Assembly: GCA_964030475.1 (NCBI GenBank)
Contig: CAXIPT010000001.1
Span: 3,341,249 to 3,405,248, forward strand
DNA length: 64,000 nt
Direction of reading: 5' to 3'
Source: Tethya wilhelma
Taxonomy: Eukaryota > Porifera > Demospongiae > Tethyida > Tethyidae
Numbering within the stretch: the first letter of the stretch is position 1; the number at the start of each line of letters is the position of its first letter. This document shows, in pieces, positions 37,501-52,397 of the stretch. A model generated the notes under the pieces. It had not been told where the DNA came from. It ran no database searches and worked only from the letters and a program-made list of their open reading frames with translations. The position numbers were made by a program, and so were the translations under genes.

Positions 37501-40500
37501 AATTACGACTACCTCTGTCTTGGACCGAGAGAATTTACTCCAAATCTTTCCACCTGATACATCTCAACACAGTGTTCAAGTCTCAGCTAGGGATGGTGGT
37601 ATACCATCTTTACAGTCTGTTACCACCATTACCATTAGACTAGTGGACATAAATGACAATGCACCAATGTTTTCTGATCAAAGTTACTTGAACTCTATTC
37701 TTGAGAACCTACCAGCTGGACAAAGTGTCTTTCAACTTGGAGCAACTGATGTAGATTTGGGTAGCAATTCTCAAATTGAGTTCTCCTTCAGTCTTACCAG
37801 TAATTCAGGGAATACAGTTCCATTTGAAATTGATGAGAATACAGGGTTTATCCAGACCACTCAGCCCTTGGATTGTGAGCTTCAAGCAAACTACAGTTTT
37901 ACCCTGACTGCAACTGACATGGGAACCCCGAGTATGAGTTCAGAAATTCAAGGAACATTAACAATTATCGATGAAAATGACAATGCCCCGATGTTCACAA
38001 TGGATGTATATCGAGTTACAGTTAACGAGACTGTCGATATTGGACGAACAATTCTGCTGCAAGTGACGGCAAATGATCCTGACAAGGGATCTAATGGAGA
38101 AGTGCTTTATTCAGTAATTAATACAGAAGTCCCAATGAATTCACTTGAAAGCCAAGATGATGGGATTACTTTGTTCACGATAGACTTGTCAAATGGAAAT
38201 CTACGTCACATAACGGCCTTCAACTTTGAAGCTACAGATGAAGTCACTGTAACAGTTGTGGCTAAAGATAGGGGTATCCCAATACTGAGTGGTAGTGCCC
38301 AAGTTATCTTCACTGTACTCAATGTGGATGAGACTCCTCCTGACTTTGTAGGGACATGCGATGCAACTGTCAACGAAGATGTACAAGATGGAACATTTGT
38401 CACTCAGTGTTTTGCTGTGGATCCTGACAACATTACAACTTCAGAAAATCAAGTTGCCATCACATATTCAATATTTAGTGGAAACTCCGAAGGGAAATTC
38501 ATGATTGAGGAGAATACAGGTATCATAAGGACTGCCGATTCACTTAATGCAGAAGAAGAAACGTCTTATACACTCATGATTGAAGCAACAGATTTGGCCG
38601 GACGTAGTGAATTTAGTAGAGATGTGACAATCACAGTTCTGGATATCAATGATAATGCACCTCAGTTTGCCAGTCAGAGTTATGAATTTACTCTAAGCGA
38701 TTCCGTTATAAACAGATATCAGCAAGAAATCATCATCGTAGCTGCAACTGATGCTGATAGTGGGGACAATGGGATGTTCACATTCTCTATTGGCACAGTT
38801 ACTTCCAACATTGAAGAGATGAAAACTACTGTGGAAATTGTTGTAACTGATCATGGAAGCCCATCTTTGTCTACCACTTCAATACTAACGGTATCTTTTG
38901 AAAGCCAGTGTTTACTTCAGGAGTATGAAGTAGTTCAATCCTCAACCGATGCATCTAGAGGCACTGTCTCAGTGTATGTTCTGTGTCAAATTGAGCTCCG
39001 TCCCAACCAATTAGAAGTTCCATTGAGAAGCAGCAGTGGTATTTTCTATTGCACTGTCGTACGCAACAGTCCCATGACTTACCAATGGCTTCATAATGGT
39101 TCTGCTATTACTGCATCAAACGAGCTTACTCGGGGAAGACCAGAAGTGAGTTACACCATTCAAAATGCACAATTTGAAGATGCTGGAGAGTATGCTTGTA
39201 AAGCTTCAACCAGAGTAGGCAGCCTCCAGACAATAAATGGTGTTGTGAATATTCAGGGTGAGTAAATGTTTAGGTAATATTGTAGTCATGTGCTTAATTT
39301 CTGTTTGCCGTGATGTACCCAATTGTAGTGCCTCCTACTATCATCATCCCACCAGAAGATGTAGCTGTAAAGACTGGTGGCATAGCTACCTTTACCTGTT
39401 CTGTTGCTGGAACCCCCACACCAATAATTGAGTGGCTTATAGGTGAACAGGTTGTGGCAACTGGCTCACCACTAGTGATTGATGACATCGACAAGCCCAA
39501 TGAAGGGTCGTATGTCTGTAGAGCTTCAAGTACAGCAGGTGTAGCCACAGCTGAAGGAAGACTTACTCTTTATGGTATGTAATTCACATATGTAATTTTT
39601 GACTCTATATACCATGATGACTTTCAGCCTTTATTCCCCCTCTGTTTAGTGAATACTGATGTTGTTGAGATTGATTTTGAAGCTGTGAATAATCCCAACG
39701 AGGATGGCACATGTCATATTGTAGATGTGAATGCAATTGAGGTAACAATCAGTATAATTTTATTGCTATTTCACTTAAAGATCCATTTTTTAATTCTGTA
39801 CAGGCTGTACTTAATAGCATTACGTCTAGAAGGGCAATGATTACCAACATTCAAGGTGTTGACATCTGTGAACTGACAGCCTGCACTCCTAATCCTTGCA
39901 TGAATGGTGGCAAATGTGAACTCACTGACAACATAATGGGTGGTTACATGTGCACTTGTGCCGAAGGATTCACAGGAAGGAATTGCACTGAAGATGTAGA
40001 CGAATGTATTAATGGTTAGTTATCAAAACCTGAGTATGACTGCATGTAAATCAATCAGACTTTTAAGAAAAAAATCTGTTCAAAATAGATCCATGTGGCT
40101 CCAGTGGTAATTGTACAAATGAAAGAGGACGGTACAGATGTCAGTGTTCACGTGGAACTAGCGGACACCGTTGTCAGTTTTCTGACGTTTGCAAGACTAC
40201 ACCAGATATATGCTCTGATGGTAATACCAGATTTGTTATAATAATTATTATATTATGCGAATTATTGTTCACATGTTTTAAATCAATTTTTACAGGAGAA
40301 ATATGCCTTGAATCCTTCTCATCTGGCTTCCTTTGTAGACCATTGCCAGATGCTAGCAGGAGTGTTGTAGTGAGAGGTGTGGTGGGAGATCCTGGTTTCC
40401 TAGGTGACCTTCTGCAGATGTTAATTGAGCAGCAGTTGGTGAGTTACCAATAAACTAATAATGCAAAATAATAACTGATTTGATCCAATTTTCTTATTAG

Positions 40501-40557
40501 GCACTAGCACCACAGAATCGTCAAAACTATAGCAGCAGGCCTATAAGGAGTTATTAA
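31571..40557 (+). CDS. hedgling: Hedgling: hedge domain, vWA, about 12 cadherin repeats, two Ig, EGF repeats
   Basis: ATG 31571 (31577 and 31589 also possible) precedes a signal peptide (LLLLVGISVALLLQLC). The hedge domain is split after NSLHYEG by a long intron, the same position as in the minus-strand paralogue, and resumes at 33301 (ELAVRAAFDWVYYASS). The vWA domain (33531-34185) has a complete MIDAS: DQSGS, GGAT and TDG. A beta-rich unassigned segment follows (34.57-35.17 kb). One exon of about 4 kb (about 35249-39258) encodes cadherin repeats, with calcium motifs such as DLNDNSP, DINDNAP and DENDNAP counted about 11 times, then the first Ig domain. A second Ig (39.33 kb), a short segment, then EGF exons (CTCAEGFTGRNC, CQCSRGTSGHRC) follow. 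The last exon (40501-40557) ends RPIRSY-stop. No Hint autoprocessing domain and no transmembrane helix are visible, so as drawn the product would be secreted. Confidence 0.9.
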
Positions 40558-40746
40558 TTATATAGAAAGCCGGAGTGATCCAAATTTGCTGAGTGAAGTT
40601 GATGGTTATGGCTGAATCATACATCACATGACCTGGCCAAAACGCGAAACTCGGCTAACTAAAGCCGCAAATTATTTGCGCAGTGGTGTCAAAAGATAAA
40701 AGATTTGCTCAAAAGTTGTCCTTCGTACAGAATCGATATCATACTC

Positions 40747-43631
<2,885 letters not shown>

Positions 43632-43770
43632 AGCTAAAATTGGTTTCTATGGCTTTTACTGCATGTGTGTTATAGGAATAAAATAAATTATCAGATAGAA
43701 CAGAAATCATGTCTGCTTTTCAATAATTATTAGTTGCTATTTATATACAAGTTTAGAAATTTGAACAAAG

Positions 43771-44094
43771 TACCGTATAGCGGGAAATTTTTGTGGGGGA
43801 AAATTTTTGCGAATTTCGCTGTTTGGCAGCTTTCCGCGAAAATTTTCCCCCACAAAATTTGTGAGGTATGTGGTCGTCACGTATAGACCTTATGCAATTG
43901 TGTGGAGTGAAGTGGAGTGAAGTAGGGTAGAGTGAAGTAGAGTGGAGTGGAGTGAAGTAGGGTAGAGTGAAGTAGAGTGGAGTGGAGTGAAGTAGAGTGA
44001 AGCATGCGCAATCCACGAAAATTTTCCCCGCGAATTTCTATTCAAGACGAAAACGCAAAAATTTTCCCCCACGAAAATTTCCCGCTATACGGTA
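43771..44094. mobile_element. MITE with near-perfect terminal inverted repeats and internal minisatellite
   Basis: It starts taccgtatagcgggaaattt and ends aaatttcccgctatacggta, exact inverted ends. Sub-terminal gtgggggaaaatttttgc blocks are also inverted. At 43911-44002 it carries a (GTGGAGTGAA)-type tandem array not present in the copy at 8699-8891. Confidence 0.9.
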
Positions 44095-44512
44095 CTATAG
44101 GCTTGTGTCAATTGTAGCATTGTAACCTAACATGTATTAAAATCATTTTGGTGTGTATTTGCACAAAGTGTGTGAAATTTGTCTTGCTAACTTAGCCATG
44201 TGGATCATCATCATAGAGTTGTTCACTCACAAACCCTCTGTGCATGCACAGACACTGAGGGTCGGTTGCAGTACATGATGGATAGATCACTTTATGCATG
44301 GAAATAGCTTACAAAACTGCTGTTTTAGGAATGTGCACACTGCCATGTGCAAAGAACCACCCATGAAAGAACTGTACAGTAAGCAGTATTATAATGTTAC
44401 AGTACAGATAAAACCAGTACAGTACATCACTTTTTGTTAATTAATAATTAATAATTTAACATTTAATCTAGCTATTAATATTATTTATATTTTCTGTTAT
44501 TTGGCAGAAGGG

Positions 44513-44595
44513 TGCATGCAACTAGTTTGTTTGCTGTTGACCCCGTGTGAACCCTAGCTACTCTATTATCACCTCCACCCATCCAGTAGCCGGTA
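44513..44595 (+). repeat. Dispersed repeat, copy A (inverse of 47505-47592)
   Basis: Sequence around ccctagctactctatt and cacctccaccca recurs in reverse orientation about 3 kb downstream in a ZIP-2 intron. Confidence 0.75.
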
Positions 44596-44896
44596 TCATA
44601 GATAATAGAGACAATGTAATTAGTCTAGAAAACTAAACTAATTGCATTCCAGCGTGAGCGATCCGCGCAAGGCCTCGGCTTTGGTCTCTTTCCCTTCTTT
44701 CTCCTCCCTTTCGAATTTCCTGCCCCGCCTACTAATAAGGGTCTGCTGATCTGGACACCAGACTAGGACCACCCACCAATCGGTCTATGCACCTGCAACA
44801 TGCACATGCACTAACCTGATCACAAATCACTGCGACGCAGCCACTTTCGCAGACGTAAGATAGAGAGGTGACACTAGTATCTAAAAACCACTCAAA

Positions 44897-47800
44897 ATGA
44901 AGCCGATCTATTTGCTGATTATCTCGTGCATACTTATATGCAATTTTTGGAGTTCTCTCACTCAAGCAAAGGCCTTCCACGATCCAGCTGTTAAAAGAGG
45001 TACATTGTTGTTGCTTACTAAGTTGTTGAATTTACTTTTAGAACACCTTCTTGTTCTACCGCACACTTTAGCAGCATGTCAAAAGCTCGGAGTATAGTAT
45101 GTAGTGCGTACTATTGTTAGTTCAACTTTTGTGCCGTGTGCAAAATGTGCCGTGCGCAAAAAACCGTGACTCACAAAAAACGTGTGTTCTGATCTTGCAG
45201 CGAAGAAGGAGGTAGAAGTGGACGATCATGATCACGAAGATGAGCATGGTCACGAAGATGAACACGGCCATGAAGATGAAGCACTTAGTGTAAGTAAAAG
45301 ATTTGCAGTTTTTATCATAAAGTTAATTAGCACTCGATGCGTGGGTCTGTCTTTGAAAGATGTCTAAGTTGTCCTAGTCTCGCTAGCCAGATTCTCCGCA
45401 AAAATGGGAGACTGGCCTAGCCACTGAGACTCTGCAAAAAATGGGAGAGTTTGGTATATCGCGTATACTACTTTTTGTTCCATCTTACTCACTGTCGTCA
45501 TTAGCAAAAACGACTGTTAGGCCAGACCAGAGGCGGTAGGACCATAGACTTACACTTGACCTTTAGGTATTAAATGAGGTCGCTAATTGGAAATTGCAAA
45601 CTGGCTTACAGGAAGATTGTAAGTGTGATATTCAGACTCAGCACCCTTCATTTAGTTAGGGATCACTTTCTTTTTTTCTTTTTGGGCTCTCAGCAAGGGA
45701 TATATTAATGCAAGCGTGTTTAAAAGTTAATTAACATTCCATTGAACATTCCATAGTCCAGTATATATATAGCAGGAAAACAAAGGCTATGCAGATGAAA
45801 AAAAGAGATGCCCCCCCCCACCTAAATCAATAGTGCTAAGAAAAAGCTTCGGAATACTTCAGAAACCATAAGAAAAACAATAAGTGACCTCATTAGACGA
45901 AGGTCAAGTGTGTCCTACAGTCCTACCTCCTCTGAGGCTAGACCAAATTGATTTCATGGTTCTTGGACAATTTTTTTCAAAAATAGGCCCAGTAGGCCGA
46001 CAGAAGTCCAGTTTACCCAAGACGTCCATAATCTGTATCAAGCTAAACCAACACACTTACCAGACTCTGGTAATCTGGTAATGACAACAAGCAGGAAGCT
46101 CTACCCACGTGATTATGTAGTATTATGGTCATGTAATGTTATGGTAGCACCCACTTAACTTGACCACGGGTTACAACTGTGGTCATTACCAGATTATGGT
46201 ATATAACGTGAAACAAAAAGTATTATACGCAATCCACCAGACTCTCCCGTTTTTTTTTGCGGAGTCTTATCATGCAGGTAGGGACTCCGAGGTCTATAAA
46301 GAACTATGGGATTATACACTTACTGATACCATACGTACTGTCAGTAAATACTCGACGAAATTCATAGTCGATTCTTACTTTAACTGTAAATATCCACCGA
46401 CGTTCTGTGCATACACATACAAAAAGAGTTTCTCTTGCAAACAAATTATGTAATATGTCATAATGATAATTATTGCCAATATACAGTGTAATGAGCATGC
46501 CTTGAAGTTAATGATACAACTATGTCCACTATAATAGTGTGCTGTGACAGAACACATTCTGGCTGAAGAATTTTCTAAACTAGCAGAGGAGGTGAATCTA
46601 GTCGGAGATGACGGGAATGTGTGTGAAATAGAAGATGATGAACATCACGAAGAAGAGGAGAGCCATAAAGATGACCATCATGATGAGGATGACGGTATAA
46701 GTACTTGTTGCAATGCAGACTGTAAATTCTTGAAGCCGTGCATTGCAAACTCTATTTTCATGCAGATGACCATGGAAGTGCATCAGCAGATGGCCACGAA
46801 ATTACTTCTGTGAATAATTCTTGTGACACTTACTTTGAGTTTACACAACAACTGCTTCTACGACTCAACCTTACAACACCCTGTTGTCTTGGTCTTGAAA
46901 ATGTGTCTAACTGTGAGGAGAGTGAATTGTCTGCTGGAAGATCTAGAACTCCTACAAGTGAAGGTAGTGTTGATAATTGTATTCATGATCATGATTGTCA
47001 TTATGTACACACCTGTGCCATGTGCACCTGGTATGTACATTGTTGACAGCTTATGGCTATGGGTTTCTCATGATTCTACTTGTCAGTCTCTGCTCCCTAC
47101 TTGGTATTTTATTTGTTCCTCTTCTGAACAAGAAGAATTCTTGGGGCAAAATTCTCTACCAGTACATCTATTCCTTGATGATAGCCCTGGGTGCTTCAGC
47201 TCTATTCTGTGATGCTATACTACATTTGCTGCCCCAAGTAAGTGTGCGCCTACAATTTAGTATTTTACTCAGGGTAAAAAAAAATTTTTCACCAAAAATT
47301 TTGTTTTGTTAACTATCATAGTCTAGCTGGCCAGACTCTTTTGAGAGTGTATCCAGAGAGTCAGTCTGGTTGGCCAGACTTGTATCCAGGGAGTACACAT
47401 GTATGATTATCAGGACATCTTTCATCCTGCTGACTCAACTCATGCCTTACCGTGCATACATGTTTGTTTGCTATTGCCTAGCAACCAAAGTTTTTATAGG
47501 CTAATTGCCAGTTAGTGGCTGGGTGGAGGTGACAATAGAGTAGCTAGGGGTCACAAGGGGTCCATGGCAAACAAAATAGTTGCATGCCCTTAAGTGTGCA
47601 GCACTCGTGCACCAATGTGTGTAATATATTGAACCCATATATGAGTCAGTGGAAGAGTCATACTTTTAATTCCTGACCAGGTGTTTGGTCTCCATGCCCA
47701 CTCAGCTGAGGAGGATGCTCATGACCATGAAGAAGAAGAAGAAGACATGTCGTTTATTTGGAAGGGTTGTGTCGTGATATTGGGACTGTATGCTTTCTTT

Positions 47801-48754
47801 TTGTTTGAGTTCCTTCTCCACACTTGGAATGCTCACACTCACAACCATGGTGGAGACTCTAGCAAGACTTCACTTCTTCATGATACAAATAGTAATGGTA
47901 ATTTGAAGGAGGAGAGTACTGAACTAGAGGTCACATTTCCCCATGGAGAGTGCAAGGATTCAGACAAACCAAGTGGATCGATATTGCATCCAAGTGTAAA
48001 TGATGTTGACAGTGAAAGTCCAGGCACTCAGGGTTCTAAGGTGGGTTTTGTATAGTATACATGTACATGTCACTTTGTTTGTGTTCTAATGAACTACATC
48101 ATCTGGAAGTTAATTTTTGTAGTCCTCACAATAGAACTACATCATCTGGAAGTTAATTTTTGTAGTCCTCACAATAGTAAGCTATGTAATATTAGTCATC
48201 TATTATTATTTGGCTGACACAGAAATCTTATCCAAAGAAGTGTTGCAACTACATTATGAACATCAAGCCTCTTGCTTGGTTGATTCTGCTGGGAGATGGT
48301 GTTCACAACTTTGCTGATGGTCTGGCACTGGGAGCTGCAATATCTCAGAGCCTTTCCCTGGGGATTGGAACCATGATAGCCATCGTCTTTCATGAAATCC
48401 CCCATGAAGTTGGTATGTGCTGTTTTAAATGATTGTGTGATGTGTTTATATGTCTTTGCAATTACATAACAGGTGATTTTGTTATTTTACTCTCCACTGG
48501 TTTGACATGGTATACTGCTCTTGTTTTCAACTTCATCTCTGCTTTGGTTTCTGTTCTTGGATTCTTTGTTGGAGTGGCTGTGAGTACACAAAGTGCTGAA
48601 GCCAATGAGTGGATACTGGCAGCAGCTGCTGGTCTTTTCCTTTACATTGCCCTTGTTGATCTGGTGAGTTTTCAAACATGTGCCCATAGGCCTCTGCATG
48701 TAATACCATAGTGTATATAATTTATTAGTAAAAAAAATGAGTTCACACACTCAA

Positions 48755-48807
<53 letters not shown>

Positions 48808-48828
48808 NTCTGTGTTACATGTGGTGTG

Positions 48829-48909
<81 letters not shown>

Positions 48910-49072
48910 TGACACACACACACAGCTCCCTGAACTGATCCACCTCAAGCAAAGAGGTTGCCTACGTTGGGGGCTGCTGTTCATGATCAACATTGGGTTT
49001 TTGATTTCATTTGTTGTTCTCCTGCTCCTTGCAATCTATGAAGATCAGCTGAATGACTTGGTGAATGTTTGA
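44897..49072 (+). CDS. ZIP-2: LIV-1-type zinc transporter with histidine-rich loop
   Basis: The second tandem paralogue. Signal peptide MKPIYLLIISCILICNF (exon 1). Exon 2 (about 45200-45288) encodes an Asp/His repeat (DHDHEDEHGHEDEHGHEDE), a likely metal-binding ectodomain. CAVTEHILAEEF and TTPCCLG follow. The helices include SLCSLLGILFVPLLNKK and GASALFCDAILHLLP. The loop exon has further His/Asp clusters. The pore signatures are HNFADGLALGAA and HEIPHEVGD (48.3-48.48 kb). The last exon (LPELIHLKQRG to DLVNV) ends at 49072. Nine exons are visible. A 1.2-kb intron between exons 2 and 3 holds an inverted-repeat element. The final intron is mostly (CA)n and holds one N, a sequencing gap. Confidence 0.93.
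45131..45161 (-). promoter_or_regulatory. Two adjacent putative metal response elements in ZIP-2 intron 1
   Basis: On the minus strand two copies follow one another: TTTTGCGCACGGCAC and TTTTGCACACGGCAC. Both fit the MTF-1 core TGCRCNC. They lie about 40 bp before exon 2, the same place as the single sites in ZIP-1 and ZIP-3. Confidence 0.65.
45427..46267. mobile_element. Inverted-repeat element in ZIP-2 intron 2
   Basis: The left end (45427-45476, from agactctgcaaaaaatggg) matches the reverse of 46215-46267 over about 50 bp, with a few mismatches. A second inner pair of inverted blocks around ggtaggac/cacttgacct (about 45530-45585 and 45886-45925) makes the whole about 840-bp element a loose foldback. 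No transposase frame was seen. Confidence 0.8.
47505..47592 (-). repeat. Dispersed repeat, copy B in ZIP-2 intron
   Basis: Reverse-complement relative of 44513-44595, sharing the gagtagctagggg and gggtggaggtgac blocks with small differences. Confidence 0.75.
48092..48177. repeat. 43-bp perfect tandem duplication
   Basis: Two adjacent identical 43-bp units starting aactacatcatctggaagtt, in a ZIP-2 intron. Confidence 0.93.
48764..48906. repeat. (CA)n arrays with one N, ZIP-2 final intron
   Basis: Two AC arrays separated by a short spacer containing one undetermined base near 48807. They lie directly before the acceptor of the last exon. Confidence 0.95.
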
Positions 49073-49992
49073 GTTGAGTTTTGTTGTTGTTGTTTTTTTT
49101 GACATGTACAATAATATTGTACATTTGAGACTCAAGAGTACCTATTATGTAGAATATAACTTTTATAATGACTCAATATTAAGCTTTATAGAGAACGTCA
49201 TTCTGCTTTAGTGGTATACAATTATACATTTATTATAATTCTGTGGTTAAAATCTACACGTCATTGTGTGACACAGTTGGTGCAGCAGTGTCCCTGTGCC
49301 TGTGGGGTGTGTGCTCCACTGATTACTGCATGTTTTCAAGTTTGAAATTCATGTGCCATTCAGACTGTTTTGTAGACAGAAGCCAGGGAATTCAATGGTT
49401 GCCCATAATTCCACAGTACAAACAAACTTGAAGATTTGTTAAAAATGAACGTGACATTGTTTGTGTCAGAAGACCAAATGGTTATGTTCAGGTGTAGAAT
49501 ACGTGTTTACATTGATCATTCAAGGTTAGGAATTCCTGTTTACCAACACTTCATTGCCAAGGCTGATAAACAACTACAGTATAAGAAGGGATTCATACTT
49601 TTGCTCTCGCTTTTGCTTGACTTCTCCAAAATTACATGTGAGAATCAAGGGTAAAGGTCGTCACGTAGTGAGGTATGCAATGCATGCATGCCAACATGCC
49701 AATATGCAGCACGGTTCTTTTACTGCTCAGTTATTACTATACAGATGCCTGTGCTGGTATGCACCTAGCAGTAAACATCAGTATACTTCATACACAAGCA
49801 AGGAGTATGGCGAGCAAAGCAAGCCATGGATACTCGTAATGTAGGAGTTCATGTTTATATATATCATGCACTTGTTTAGTTTCATTCCTCAATTTTATTT
49901 TACTACGACCAGGGGTCACCAATAACTTTAATTGCTAATAATAATTGTCTCAAAAAGTAATTGATCTAGGTAAGTAGAAGTGCTCAAGTGCA
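49073..49992. other. Convergent intergenic region, ZIP-2 / ASNS
   Basis: Lies between the two convergent stops. AT-rich, with no exon, RNA gene or clear repeat recognised. Confidence 0.6.
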
Positions 49993-52397
49993 TCACTGAA
50001 CATAGTGGTTGAGTGTACGAGCAGAGGGGTCACTGGTTTCACTCCACTTGGGCATCCAGTAGTAGGGGATGAGATGACTGCAGTCTGGAAACAGCTCCTC
50101 AAACACCTCTCTGTAGTAGTAGGCTTCTTTGGTACGTGGGACAACACCTTTGAACTTTGTGCTAGCTTGAGCAAGCATCTTATCATCAATCTATAATACA
50201 TTGAACTAGCTTTTAAACAAGGATGGTTACAATAATCATCTAAGTTAGTAGTCTTGTGACGATAGCAGCTCTATATCACACACCATGCAAAGTCTGCTAA
50301 AAGAAAAAAATTCAGGCAGCAACTGTGAATCACCCAACCGCCACTTCCTAACTTGCTTACCCTCCCCCCAAACAAACTTATTTCAGGCACTGACTTACAT
50401 GACTTATATAGTTCAATTGCAGTAGATACAGACTGCACATTAGGCTATTGACTTACTGTTTCAGCTGCATGTTCTTGCAACACGGAGTACCAAGACTTCT
50501 TTGTAGAGGACACACCATCGCTGAATGCCTCCTTGGGCCTCCACAGGATCTCATCTGGGAGGAGTCCTGTCCCACTGAATGCACTGCGGAGAAAATGCTT
50601 CTCTATTCCATTCTTAGGCTGGCGATCCTCTGGTGGTAGAGAGAGAAAGTAAGAAGTGAACATTTTGTCCAAGAAGGGGACTCTAACTTCTAGACCATGA
50701 GCAGCAGTTGTTCGGTCAGAGCGTAGCACATCGTAGAGATAAAGGTCCTCCAGTAGTCGCATACTTTCCTTTTGTCCTTCCTGGGCAGTTGGTGCTTTGT
50801 GGAAGTAAATGTAACCTTGGCAAAGTTCATCAGAACCTTCACCTGAGAAAATAACGGTGGTGTTGGTTTTTTCCTTGACATACTTGGAGACCAGATACAT
50901 TCCAACAGAGGCTCTGATCGTGGTAATGTCAAAGCTCTCCAGTGAGTAGATGACATGATGAAGAGCATCAATGCCTTCCTCGGTAGAGAATTTCACCTCG
51001 TGATGCTCTGTGTCCAGGTGTTTGGCTACTACACGAGCAGCTCTGATATCAGGGGAGTCATCATCTATGCCAATTGAAAAGGTCTGAATCCTGCAGTGGA
51101 AAGGTGAGTATACTTATAGGTAGTAACAAATCCACAGGAATCAATGACACAAATGGCTTCTTGTACACACAATAGAAGGATGCATTACATAGAACTCATT
51201 ACTTGTATTTGTATCCTTCTTCTTTCATACACTGCACGAGGAGAGCAGCAACCAAACTAGAGTCAAGACCACCAGAGAGCAGACAGCCAATTCTCCTATC
51301 AGCCAGTAGACGTTTTTGAACTGCTTTCTTTAGTAGAAGTCGGATGTTTGCATAAGGATCATTTGGTAGCAAATCGACAACTGTGCTCAGATCAGATCCA
51401 CCGATTCGAAGGTACTGCTTTGTTTCGGACAAGAATGCTTTGCCTTCTGAATCGATATTGTACGACTGCACATGACCAGGTGGGAAAGGCTTGACCGCAA
51501 CACCATTATTCTGGGGTAGTCCCAATAGTCCTTTGACCTCTGAGCAGACTGCCAATGTACCTGAATAAAAATAAGGAATACAGATATTCATAAGACCAGG
51601 CTGTATACATAATGAATATCTCTAGGACCTGGTATAGAGAGTTAGCTTCTACTATTTTTATGGTAGTTAGTACAATGACTTATTGGGAAGATAGATAACT
51701 CCTCAGTTTTTCTAGTGAAGTAAGAAATTACAAATTGCTAAAATATTTAATTTAATCATAAAGTAGCAACATGCCAGTGACTGATTATTAGCCATTTGTG
51801 TTGTAAATCTCACAATAATACATTATTCTACAGCAATAAGATCATAACATCAAAAGACGCCCAGGCCATATTGTCCTTGATGTAGATATTTAAGTCTTGC
51901 TCTTACTACGCATGCGCGAGCACACGTGACATGATCAACAAACCTTGGTCATAGAACATAAACATTGGTCGGACACCAAAGACGTCCCTGCCAAGATAGA
52001 TTTTTCTCTCTTTGGAATCTACTATGACGAACCCAAACACTCCATCAAGCATCCTAGCTGTTTTCTCCGCACCAAAGCGGACATAGAGATGAATAATGGC
52101 TTCTCCATCGCAATGAGTTTCGTAGCTGAACCCGAATTCCTTCTGAACTTCTCGGCAGTTGTAAATTTCTCCATTGTAGAGCAATCTAACGTGTGGGTAA
52201 GCCAAGAGCCTCATTGGTTGCATGCCACCAATAGCATCGACCACTTCGAGACGATGAAATCCAAGACATGAATCGGGAAAGGTCGGAACAGACTCGATAC
52301 GGAATGCTTCGGGACCTCGGTGAGATATTTTGTGGCATGCAGCACAGCGTATCTTCACGTCTTCTCTAGCGCCGAATAATGCCCAGATTCCACACAT
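49993..52397 (-). CDS. ASNS: Asparagine synthetase (glutamine-hydrolysing)
   Basis: Makes asparagine from aspartate, glutamine and ATP in the cytosol. ATG 52397 gives MCGIWALFG, so the catalytic Cys2 of the N-terminal glutaminase is present. [17 protein letters not shown] and the following [10 protein letters not shown] motif line the glutamine site. The synthetase domain has the ATP-pyrophosphatase loop [15 protein letters not shown] (51.26 kb), [16 protein letters not shown] (50.83 kb), [16 protein letters not shown] (50.68 kb) and [12 protein letters not shown] (50.53 kb). The C-terminal exon ends [20 protein letters not shown] and the TGA at 49993. Four or five exons give normal length. 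It sits head-to-head with ZIP-3 and interrupts the ZIP array on the opposite strand. Confidence 0.96.

Larger units (their letters stand above)
43632..44896. other. Intergenic between ZIP-1 and ZIP-2
   Basis: Contains the poly(A) signal of ZIP-1 (aataaa near 43679), a MITE (43771-44094), part of a dispersed repeat (44513-44595) and the ZIP-2 promoter region. No coding sequence is recognised. Confidence 0.75.

Noticed and set aside
31571..40557. A Hedgehog autoprocessing (Hint) domain
   Set aside because: Looked for after the hedge domain in both genes. The next domain is vWA, as in Hedgling, and there is no cysteine-initiated Hint motif.
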